Below are positions 8,419-15,499 of a stretch of 64,000 bases of DNA, one piece after another (positions within the stretch are counted from its first letter, which is position 1; each line of letters starts with the position of its first letter). The notes under the pieces are model-generated. The model had not been told where the DNA came from. It saw nothing but the letters and a program-made list of their open reading frames with translations, and searched no databases. This DNA is from Ascidiimonas meishanensis (lineage in GTDB: Bacteria; Bacteroidota; Bacteroidia; Flavobacteriales; Flavobacteriaceae), in NCBI RefSeq assembly GCF_037782385.1, contig NZ_JBBEXD010000009.1, positions 1 through 64,000 of the forward strand, read 5' to 3'. The position numbers and the translations under genes are program-made.

Positions 8419-9607
8419 AGTATATAGCAAGGCTCTTCATAAAACCATTGAGGTTAATAGAATTATTGGAAAAATTTCAGGAAAAAATTCAGGTCCGGTA
8501 GTAATTTTCACAGGAGGGATTCACGGTAATGAATCTGCGGGGGTATTTGCACTTCAAAGAGTTTTAGATTTTTTAAAACCACAAGAGTCCATATTTAATG
8601 GCAGCATATATGCCTTAAGCGGTAATTTAAGCGCATTAAAAAATGGTGAACGCTATAATGAGAAGGATCTTAACAGGATATGGACACCAGAATATACCAA
8701 TCTATTAGAACAGGATAATTTTAAACCTTCTGGTGAAGATGAGCAGGAACAATTGGAATTGTTTAAAGCGGTGCAGCATATTTTAACGGTAGAATTAGGA
8801 CCATTTTATTTTATAGATCTGCATACTACTTCTGGAAAAACGATACCTTTTGCAATTCTTAATGACAGTTTATTGAATAGAAAATTTACCATGCAATATC
8901 CTATACCACTGGTTTTGGGTATAGAAGAATATTTAATAGGCCCTTTTTTAAGTTACATCAATGAACTGGGTTATGTTGCTTTTGGATATGAGAGCGGACA
9001 ACACGATAGTAAACAAGCAATAGATTATCATGAATCATTCATTTTTTTAACCTTGTATTTTTTAGATATCTGGAAAAATGAAGCTTTGTTCAAAAAACAT
9101 TTCAAAAGACTTGCCGATGCAGGAAAAGGATTTGATAAGTTTTATGAGATATTTTATGAGCATAAAATTGCAAACAATAGTAATTTTATTATGAAGTCAG
9201 GGTTTGAAAATTTTCAAAAGATCCAAAAGAATCAAGAGCTTGCAATTGAAAATGGGATTAAAGTTCCTGCCCCTAGAAAAGGAAGAATATTTATGCCATT
9301 GTATCAGCAAATGGGTGATGACGGCTTTTTTCTTATTAGACAAATACCTTATTATTTTTTGGAAATTTCAAAAGTACTACGCAATTTAAAGTTTGACACG
9401 ATGTTACCTCTTTTGCCGGGAGTGCGTTGGCAGTCTCAAAAAAAAGACACCCTATTAGTGAATCGAAAAATAGCTCGTTTCTTTGCCAAGCAGTTTTTTC
9501 ATTTAATGGGATATAGAAGCAAAACATTAAATAAGAATCACTTAATCGTAAAGAACAGGGAGGCAGCTTCAAGAAATATGGATTATAAAGAAGCTTCTTG
9601 GTATTAA
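8411..9607 (+). CDS. Succinylglutamate desuccinylase/aspartoacylase-family zinc amidohydrolase
   Basis: 398 residues. The M14-like zinc site is visible as GGIHGNESAG (His and Glu ligands, about residues 36-41) and DLHTTSGKT (third His, near 138). Family enzymes remove acyl groups from N-acyl amino acids. The last roughly 120 residues are an extension ending in a basic stretch of unknown role. In Bacteroidota this family is often encoded next to GCS2-type ligases, and here the genes overlap by eight bases, which suggests that one makes and one cleaves an amide. The substrate is unknown. Confidence 0.85.
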   Translation: MSEVYSKALHKTIEVNRIIGKISGKNSGPVVIFTGGIHGNESAGVFALQRVLDFLKPQESIFNGSIYALSGNLSALKNGERYNEKDLNRIWTPEYTNLLEQDNFKPSGEDEQEQLELFKAVQHILTVELGPFYFIDLHTTSGKTIPFAILNDSLLNRKFTMQYPIPLVLGIEEYLIGPFLSYINELGYVAFGYESGQHDSKQAIDYHESFIFLTLYFLDIWKNEALFKKHFKRLADAGKGFDKFYEIFYEHKIANNSNFIMKSGFENFQKIQKNQELAIENGIKVPAPRKGRIFMPLYQQMGDDGFFLIRQIPYYFLEISKVLRNLKFDTMLPLLPGVRWQSQKKDTLLVNRKIARFFAKQFFHLMGYRSKTLNKNHLIVKNREAASRNMDYKEASWY

Positions 9608-10056
9608 GTTTTCTTAATCCTAGGTTAGAATTCAATAATTTATTCTGTAGTATTAATAAATCAGTCCAGTTCTCAAATGATATCTGTTAGTTATCCATTG
9701 ACAGGTTAAATTTGGTTTTTTTGGTAATAATTAACGGGAGTTCTACGTAAATAACTTCAGTTCGATGTAAATAAGAATTAAAATCGAGTTCAAAATTGTC
9801 TTTTTACGCAGTATAACAAGGTTTTCCGTTAAGAATTTTCGAAGCCCCAACCGTTCGAGGGAGAAATGTAAATTCATGAACTCCTTTGAAGAAAATAGAA
9901 ATCGTTTTTTGAACCCTGAGCGATGTCGCAGGGTGGAGAAGCAAAGAACAAGAACGTAAGTAACTTATATACAACAACTTTAATAATTCAAAGACGCTAT
10001 TTAAGCTTAAAAATAAAACTGAAATTAGATCGAATTCACGTTAGTTAGATAAATTG
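9608..10056. other. Convergent intergenic region with a direct repeat and REP-like hairpin
   Basis: No coding signal is seen between the convergent genes. Two imperfect 17-base direct repeats (AGTTCTACGTAAATAAC at 9739-9755 and AGTTCGATGTAAATAAG at 9759-9775) sit 20 bases apart. Near 9910-9935 the sequence ACCCTGAGCGATGTCGCAGGGT can fold into a hairpin and resembles dispersed REP-like units. Roles unknown. Confidence 0.45.
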
Positions 10057-11208
10057 TTATAATGGTGGTGCTTTTTTTCTAGCTTTTTTCTTTGTACTGT
10101 TTTCGGTCTCCCTTTCGCTGCTGTTTAGACGTTCAATTGTTTTTGGTAAATTTGAAATTCTTTCTTCTAAACTTTTGATTTTCTTAAGATTATCAATTTT
10201 TATGTTATCTTCTGAATCTTGAGGGAGGGTTAATTCATGTAAGGTAGCAGGTACATCGTAATCTAGATTTTTATCTAATTTGCCTGTTTCTATATCTGCA
10301 GTATCGAAGGAAATATTTCTTGATAACGGAGAATTTAAATCTTCCAAGGAAACTTGATCTTCTGCATTAATAGATATCCTATCAAAAATAGCACTGGATC
10401 TTGCTTTCTCACTAGCAGGAAGAGGTAGATAAAGTTCATAATTCTCTATATTAGAAGATTCCCTTAAAGTGAATGCGAGCTCTCCTAATATATTTGGATT
10501 AGTTAAAAAAAAGGGAGAATTTATTTGTTCTAACGTAAGACCAAATTCAATCATGCCTAAAACCTGTCTAGAATTTAGTGAAAGCGCAATTTCTACTCTA
10601 TCATCCATAGGAATATTGAATTGATTTCTATTATTCCTGTCGTTAAAATACTCAAGGGCATCAATAGTAAAACCTGCAAAAGCATTATTAGATGGCTTAG
10701 CTATACCACCCCACCAATTCTTTTGAATTCCCATTTGTTCTAACGTAAATCCGTTTCGCAAACCCCGTACTTGATATTCAGGCATATCTATAACTAATTT
10801 ATAGATTTTAGGGCCGTTTTTAGAAATTCCAGCATTCATTAAAGTGTTCATTAGATATCTAGTAGTTTCAGAGTAACCTGAAGATTCAATATGCGCTTTG
10901 GTAAGTCCAAAATTTGCCATTTCCTGAGACAGATGGTTATCATAACCTATTTCTATAAATGATGCTCTCGCTTTGTTCTTTTTTTGTGCTTTAATTTTCG
11001 CTACCGTTTTTGTTACTTTTGAAAACGCTGCACGTGTTAGAATTACAGCAGGTATCATATTCAAAAATGTACCCATTAATATAGCTCCTGTACTACCTTT
11101 CATTAAGATTGGAACAGATATTCCAACTATTGCGATACTCATAAATATGTAAATAGCTTGTAAATCGGAACTGTCTTCTCTATCTTGCGGTCTTTCATTA
11201 TTCATCAT
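10057..11208 (-). CDS. Unrecognised membrane-anchored protein with repeated FGLT/GFT motifs
   Basis: 383 residues, not assigned to a family. A short polar N-terminus is followed by two hydrophobic segments (about 18-38 and 42-62) and a basic linker. The body has three similar short helical motifs: NFGLTKAHIESSGY, NGFTLEQMGIQKN and FGLTLEQINSPFF, roughly 80-100 residues apart. A predicted coiled coil (KIDNLKKIKSLEERISNLPKTI) precedes a very basic C-terminus, KKKARKKAPPL. The basic tail suggests contact with nucleic acid, phospholipid or another acidic partner. It is flanked by long intergenic regions on both sides and is transcribed alone. Two ATG codons are adjacent at the start. Confidence 0.7.
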   Translation of the reverse strand: MMNNERPQDREDSSDLQAIYIFMSIAIVGISVPILMKGSTGAILMGTFLNMIPAVILTRAAFSKVTKTVAKIKAQKKNKARASFIEIGYDNHLSQEMANFGLTKAHIESSGYSETTRYLMNTLMNAGISKNGPKIYKLVIDMPEYQVRGLRNGFTLEQMGIQKNWWGGIAKPSNNAFAGFTIDALEYFNDRNNRNQFNIPMDDRVEIALSLNSRQVLGMIEFGLTLEQINSPFFLTNPNILGELAFTLRESSNIENYELYLPLPASEKARSSAIFDRISINAEDQVSLEDLNSPLSRNISFDTADIETGKLDKNLDYDVPATLHELTLPQDSEDNIKIDNLKKIKSLEERISNLPKTIERLNSSERETENSTKKKARKKAPPL

Positions 11209-11638
11209 ACTAAATTGATTTTAAACGGTTCTTACATATTTTGACTTATTTATAGGTATTTTTTGGAAGGATAAACCCCCAACATATTAATCAAAATTTT
11301 ATCTTTAAGTCTTTGATAATCATTATTTTTTTATCAAAAAAACCTCTATAAAAAAGATCAGATAATTCTATTTTTGTTCAAGAAATTTACTTTATTCAAA
11401 GGGGTTTTCACTATGGCTTCAGAGCGTATAAATGTATATAAGAAGTTCGTGTCATTTACTTTTAAATATAAGATCAGATAGCCTTAAAGTATGCAAGCTA
11501 TAGGCCATTCGCATTTGTTTCATTAAAATATACATGTAAGAAAAATAGGTGTAAATTATTAATGCATAAAAAATCGAGTAGCTGCTTGTAGGTATTTAGA
11601 GACTAAAAAAAACTCTTGAATATTAATCTTACTTAGAC
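11209..11638. other. 430-base intergenic region without recognisable gene
   Basis: It separates the divergent orphan membrane protein and the flavin reductase operon. I see short runs of A or T, the phrase AAGATCAGATA twice (near 11356 and 11470) and ATATTAATC twice near the right end, but no convincing small gene or hairpin. Confidence 0.4.
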
Positions 11639-11681
11639 TGATATTAATCAGTTATTTTGACAAGCTCCTTTTGTACCTTCA
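11639..11681 (+). promoter_or_regulatory. FNR/FixK-type box and -7 element for the flavin reductase operon
   Basis: TGATATTAATCA at 11639-11650 lies within the arms CTGAT/ATCAG. TACCTTCA at 11674-11681 begins 29.5 bases from the box centre. The implied start near 11686 excludes upstream start codons at 11657 and 11681 and supports the ATG at 11699. Confidence 0.55.
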
Positions 11682-11698
11682 TGAGTAACTTTTTTACT

Positions 11699-12304
11699 AT
11701 GCAAAAAACAACTGATTTTATTGAATTGGATCTTTCTCGTCCAATATGGGATCATTTTTTCACCATTGCTCCCTTGGTTATTATTGGAACAAAGGAAGGA
11801 GTTGGTTATGATATGGCTCCAAAGCATCTGGCTTTTCCAGTTGGCTTTCACAATTATTTCGGATTTGTGTGTACTCCAAGGCATTCTACTTATTCAAACA
11901 TTCAGAATAATCAGGAATTCTCCGTAAGTTTTCCAAAACCTGGTCAGGAAGTGCTTACCTCCTTAAGCGCAAGTCCCCGTAAAAAAGAGTTATCTAAATT
12001 TGAAAGCACAATTTCCGTATTACCTACAGTACAAGCCTCGGTAACCGATACGTTGTTTTTAGAAGATTCTTATCTCCGCTTAGAATGCTCCTTATTCAAG
12101 ATTATAGATGGTTTTGATGACAACAGTATCATTACGGGTAAAATAAGTGCGGCATTCGTGAATTCAAATTATTTAAGAATGTCTGATTTAGACGAACAAG
12201 AACAGCTTTATAAGCATCCTTTATTGGTATATGTAGCAGATGGAAGATTCGCAAAAGTATCTGAGACTTTTAATTTCCCTTTTCCTAAAGACTTCATGAA
12301 ATGA
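11699..12304 (+). CDS. Flavin reductase-like FMN-binding protein
   Basis: 201 residues from the ATG at 11699 (MQKTTDFIELDLSRPIWDHFF). The split-barrel flavin reductase fold is indicated by the sequence around TIAPLVIIGTKEGVGYDMAPKHLAFPVGF and the later NIQNNQEFSVSFPKP. Such proteins bind FMN and either reduce flavins with NAD(P)H or act as oxidoreductases. In-frame starts at 11657 and 11681 lie upstream of or on the predicted promoter and are rejected. The stop overlaps the next ATG by four bases, making this the first gene of a three-gene operon under an oxygen-type box. Confidence 0.82.
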   Translation: MQKTTDFIELDLSRPIWDHFFTIAPLVIIGTKEGVGYDMAPKHLAFPVGFHNYFGFVCTPRHSTYSNIQNNQEFSVSFPKPGQEVLTSLSASPRKKELSKFESTISVLPTVQASVTDTLFLEDSYLRLECSLFKIIDGFDDNSIITGKISAAFVNSNYLRMSDLDEQEQLYKHPLLVYVADGRFAKVSETFNFPFPKDFMK

Positions 12305-13476
12305 AAGATTTTACAACTACCGTGAACGATATTCAAGGTTTTCTTACCCTTAAGAAACCAGAAATGGAATCTTTTCTAAAAATATTGGTCTCCTTAGAAT
12401 CACCTTCTCACAAGAAAGCTTTGCAACAGAAAATACTCCGTATACTCGCTAATGAATTAGAAAAAACCGGATTATTTGTTTCTTACAAAGCCGGCAAAAA
12501 AACTGGAGGGTATTTGTATGCAAGACCTCAGAATAGAACCAAATACAAACCTTTACAGCTATTAGTTGGACATTGTGATACCGTTTGGCCAGAAAAAACA
12601 CTTCTTGAAATGCCATGGAAGAAAAAACATGATCGAATATCAGGTCCTGGTATATATGATATGAAAGCAGGTCTTACACAAATTGTTTTTGCATTAAAAG
12701 CAATTAAAGAGCTTAATATATCACTCCAGGTAACCCCAATTATATTAATTAATTCGGACGAAGAAATTGGTAGCAAAGAGTCTACTGTAATAATAAAAAG
12801 ACTGGCGAGAATTTCTAATAGAGCTTATATTTTGGAACCACCACTAGGTTTAGAGGGCAGATTAAAAACCGCTAGAAAAGGGATTGGTCGCTTTACCGTA
12901 TCTGTTAAAGGCAAAGCTGCACATGCAGGACTAGATCCGGCTAAGGGAGTTAATGCCATTGTAGAGCTTTCGTATCAGATTCAAAAACTTCACGAGATGA
13001 ACAATCTGGATCGTGGAATTAGCGTAAATATAGGTATTATAGAAGGCGGAATCTCTCCTAATGTAGTAGCGCCCGTAAGTAAAGCGGTGGTAGATGTACG
13101 TGTACTCACTGAAAAAGATGGAATTCAAATAGCAAATAAGATCCTTAACCTTAAACCTTATCTCCCAGATGTTGAATTACATGTAGATGGGGCTATTGGA
13201 AGACCTCCAATGGAAAAAACTCCTGCAAACCAAATGCTTTGGGAAATTGCAGAATCGCAAGGATGGTTGTTGGGGCTTGAACTTCAAGAGGCAACTGCCG
13301 GTGGTGGCTCAGATGGAAATACAACTAGTTTGTATACCGCAACATTAGATGGTTTAGGAACCCCTGGAGACGGTGCTCACGCTTCCCATGAATTTATTAA
13401 ACGAAATAAACTTGTAGAAAGAACAGCGCTGCTTACACTTCTACTTATGCAAAAACCCCTAAATGTGATGTCATGA
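12301..13476 (+). CDS. M20 family metallopeptidase (carboxypeptidase G2-like deacylase)
   Basis: 391 residues. The dinuclear zinc motifs of M20 are visible: VGHCDTVWP (about 89), GPGIYDMKAG (about 120), NSDEEIGSKES (about 155) and the C-terminal DGAHASHEF. A lid domain with the AAHAGLDP motif sits near 200-300. M20 enzymes remove C-terminal amino acids or acyl groups from small peptides and N-acyl amino acids; there is no signal peptide, so it is cytosolic. It overlaps both neighbours by four bases (ATGA), so its substrate is probably the same as that of the DUF1611 protein. Confidence 0.88.
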   Translation: MKDFTTTVNDIQGFLTLKKPEMESFLKILVSLESPSHKKALQQKILRILANELEKTGLFVSYKAGKKTGGYLYARPQNRTKYKPLQLLVGHCDTVWPEKTLLEMPWKKKHDRISGPGIYDMKAGLTQIVFALKAIKELNISLQVTPIILINSDEEIGSKESTVIIKRLARISNRAYILEPPLGLEGRLKTARKGIGRFTVSVKGKAAHAGLDPAKGVNAIVELSYQIQKLHEMNNLDRGISVNIGIIEGGISPNVVAPVSKAVVDVRVLTEKDGIQIANKILNLKPYLPDVELHVDGAIGRPPMEKTPANQMLWEIAESQGWLLGLELQEATAGGGSDGNTTSLYTATLDGLGTPGDGAHASHEFIKRNKLVERTALLTLLLMQKPLNVMS

Positions 13477-14492
13477 ATTACAAATATATTTTTACTTCGT
13501 TAACCAGAATTTCAGATCTTTCCATGAATCCATTTCAGATAGAAAAAATAACAACTAATCATTGGCAAACTGGTGATTATGTAGTTGGACAGATTACAGA
13601 TCCTGGAAGTAATAAATTATCTATTGAATTGCCTAATGGACGAATGAGAGGAATTATTGGCAATGAATATCTCATTGGTGCGCTAGGAGAAAGGTATGCT
13701 ACTTTAGAAGCTACCGGTAATTGGAGCGCAATAAAAAAAGATTTGAAAATGCATGTACTTACCGGTGCAGGTCTTTTTGGCAAGCTTACCTCCAAATCTG
13801 CTTTTATTCCTCAAATGATAGAAATTAAATATGTAGGACATACAGTTCGTAAGCATAAAAAAATAACGATGGATCAATTTGTTTCCTATTCTGAACCGAT
13901 ACCGTTCAAAACACCAGTAGTCTTGTTTACAGGAACATCAATGTCTGCTGGCAAAACTACTTCGGCAAGAATAGTAACAAATCTTTTTAAAAGTGCAGGA
14001 CTTAAAGTGGTAGGGGCAAAGCTAACAGGAGCGGGTAGATATAAAGATATTCTTGCAATGAAGGATGTTGGTGCAGATATGGTAATGGATTTTGTGGATG
14101 TGGGGCTTCCCTCTTCTATTTATGTACAAAATGGTTATAAAAAAAGGCTAAAAGAACTACTCAATAGAATTGAAAAACAAAAAGCAGATGTTGCAGTCAT
14201 AGAGATTGGTGCTTCCCCCTTAGAACCCTACAATGGAGATACTGCTATAGAGGAAATAAGAAGCCAGATAAAATGTATCATATTGAGCGCTTCAGACCCA
14301 TATGCTGTTTTTGGTCTTATGAAAGCGTTTAATATAGTACCGGATATTGTTACCGGAGTTGCAACCAATACACTTGCAGGAAGAGACATGGTTGAAACGC
14401 TTTGCAAAGTAAAACCACTTAACTTGATAGATGCCTCTACAACTGAGGAGCTCAAACAAATTTTAACTGCTAAAATGGGTTTTCCATTGTAA
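13473..14492 (+). CDS. DUF1611-family P-loop protein (DgcN-like)
   Basis: 339 residues. The C-terminal half carries a P-loop, GTSMSAGKTT (about residues 150-160), followed by a MobB-like NTPase sequence with KLTGAGRYKD and a Walker B-like VAVIEIGASP. An N-terminal domain of about 130 residues precedes it. The DUF1611 family includes DgcN, described as a D-glutamate N-acetyltransferase, but other functions are likely in such a broad family. Co-translation with an M20 deacylase supports a role in N-acyl amino acid metabolism. The usual partner, a dipeptide epimerase, is not present. No terminator hairpin is obvious after the stop. Confidence 0.75.
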   Translation: MNYKYIFTSLTRISDLSMNPFQIEKITTNHWQTGDYVVGQITDPGSNKLSIELPNGRMRGIIGNEYLIGALGERYATLEATGNWSAIKKDLKMHVLTGAGLFGKLTSKSAFIPQMIEIKYVGHTVRKHKKITMDQFVSYSEPIPFKTPVVLFTGTSMSAGKTTSARIVTNLFKSAGLKVVGAKLTGAGRYKDILAMKDVGADMVMDFVDVGLPSSIYVQNGYKKRLKELLNRIEKQKADVAVIEIGASPLEPYNGDTAIEEIRSQIKCIILSASDPYAVFGLMKAFNIVPDIVTGVATNTLAGRDMVETLCKVKPLNLIDASTTEELKQILTAKMGFPL

Positions 14493-14610
14493 GAAAACCA
14501 ACAAATTAATTAACAATGTGTTGTATGATGTTCTCACCAATACTACAGTAAATGAATTTTGTTGGTAAATATGATTTAATGGAAGTAACAATAAAATTTA
14601 TATTCAAAAC

Positions 14611-14653
14611 TGATAAATGTCATTTTTTAAACTGTATGTATACCGTATCTTTA
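14611..14653 (+). promoter_or_regulatory. FNR/FixK-type box and -7 element for a small RNA
   Basis: TGATAAATGTCA at 14611-14622 fits TGAY-N4-RTCA. TATCTTTA at 14646-14653 (one mismatch to TAnnTTTG) begins 29.5 bases from the box centre. The predicted start site is near 14658. Confidence 0.6.
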
Positions 14654-14657
14654 TATA

Positions 14658-14880
14658 GTAATTAAAAAACGTTCTTTGACTGAATAAAAAAATAAAGATG
14701 TTTATTGGATGTATTTCCAATAAAGTCTTTAATGTAGGTATTGAAAGTATGTTTAGAACCTGTAATTTTCAAGGTTTATTTAGCGATGAATGGATTGAGA
14801 AAACTATGAAGTGTTTTAGAAGTGGTTTCAATATGATACAAAAAGACAGGGATAACCTGAGTATCCCTGTCTTTATTTTT
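14658..14880 (+). ncRNA. Candidate oxygen-regulated small RNA, about 220 nt
   Basis: The interval starts at a regulon-type promoter and ends at a strong intrinsic terminator. It has no convincing gene: the only long reading frame (from 14698) runs straight through the terminator stem. A perfect 9-bp hairpin lies at 14701-14709/14716-14724 (TTTATTGGA, six-base loop, TCCAATAAA) near the expected 5' end. The transcript could be a free small RNA or the leader of the DUF302-nrdJ operon ending in premature termination. No known RNA family is recognised. Confidence 0.5.
14842..14880 (+). terminator. Strong intrinsic terminator of the small RNA
   Basis: A perfect 13-bp stem, AAAGACAGGGATA at 14842-14854 with TATCCCTGTCTTT at 14862-14874, has a seven-base loop and is followed by ATTTTTATT. 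Confidence 0.85.
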
Positions 14881-15103
14881 ATTCATGTAAAATATAGGTC
14901 ATTAAAATTCTTTGCGGGGTTTTATTGGCGTTAATGATGAGATTGAAATTTGGTAAGGAAGCAATTGCTAGCGGTGTTTTAGCGATAGAATAGTAATAGT
15001 GTTTGTGAAATTATACATTGAAGAATCCCATCATCGAAAACAGGAGGCCTCGGCTTCCTGTTTTTGTTTACAACTGTTTCAACTACTCATAATTTACTGT
15101 CAA
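14881..15103 (+). other. Second leader segment upstream of DUF302-nrdJ
   Basis: No gene is recognised; a reading frame of 18 codons begins near 14938. The segment ends with a second terminator-like hairpin. It holds no clear promoter of its own, so DUF302-nrdJ may depend on read-through past both hairpins or on a promoter I cannot see. Confidence 0.4.
15037..15066 (+). terminator. Second intrinsic terminator or attenuator upstream of DUF302
   Basis: A 12-bp stem, AAAACAGGAGGC (15037-15048) with GCTTCCTGTTTT (15053-15064, one G-T pair), closes a CTCG loop and is followed by a T run. It lies 38 bases before the DUF302 ATG, so it could control entry into the nrdJ operon. Confidence 0.65.
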
Positions 15104-15499
15104 ATGGAATATTACTTCAATAAAAAGCTACTGGATACTACTATTAATATGGTGATGTCATCAACAGAAGAAATGCTAAAACAGGTAGGTTTTGGAATCC
15201 TTAATGTGATTGATATGCAGGCTACACTTAAAAGTAAACTCGATGTTGATTTTTACCCATACGTAATATTAGAAGCCTGTAATCCTTCATTTGCCTACCA
15301 AGCTCTTCAAGTAGAAGATAAAATTGGGACCCTTTTACCTTGCAATGTAATCATTCAAGAAAAAGAACTTGGAATTGTAGAGGTTTCAGCTGTGAACCCA
15401 TTAGCATCTATGCAGGCGGTTCAAAATAATAAACTCAATGAAATTGCAATAGAGGTAAGTGAGCGTTTAAAATGGGTTATAAATCATTTGAAGGTATGA
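15104..15499 (+). CDS. DUF302 domain protein
   Basis: 131 residues from the ATG at 15104 (MEYYFNKKLLDTT). The DUF302 core reads LKSKLDVDFYPYVILEACNP, then ALQVEDKIGTLLPCNVII and VEVSAVNPLASM. The domain is a small alpha-beta fold of uncertain biochemical role, often near redox or anaerobic genes. A longer in-frame reading from 14999 would include the terminator hairpin and a Cys-rich, unlikely N-terminus, so I chose the later start. It overlaps nrdJ by four bases, so the two are co-translated. Confidence 0.85.
   Translation: MEYYFNKKLLDTTINMVMSSTEEMLKQVGFGILNVIDMQATLKSKLDVDFYPYVILEACNPSFAYQALQVEDKIGTLLPCNVIIQEKELGIVEVSAVNPLASMQAVQNNKLNEIAIEVSERLKWVINHLKV

Noticed and set aside
11657..11698. 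Earlier starts (TTG at 11657, ATG at 11681) for flavin reductase
   Set aside because: Both lie upstream of or on the predicted promoter element; the family-like sequence begins after the ATG at 11699.
14890..14901. AAATATAGGTCA as a regulon box for nrdJ
   Set aside because: Only the right half-site matches, and no -7 element lies at the required spacing.
14698..14934. A 78-codon reading frame as a protein gene
   Set aside because: It runs through a perfect 13-bp terminator stem, has no family resemblance, and its start lies in a 9-bp hairpin. A small RNA fits better.
14881..15103. Cobalamin riboswitch for nrdJ
   Set aside because: No B12-box-like sequence or the usual multi-helix arrangement is visible.
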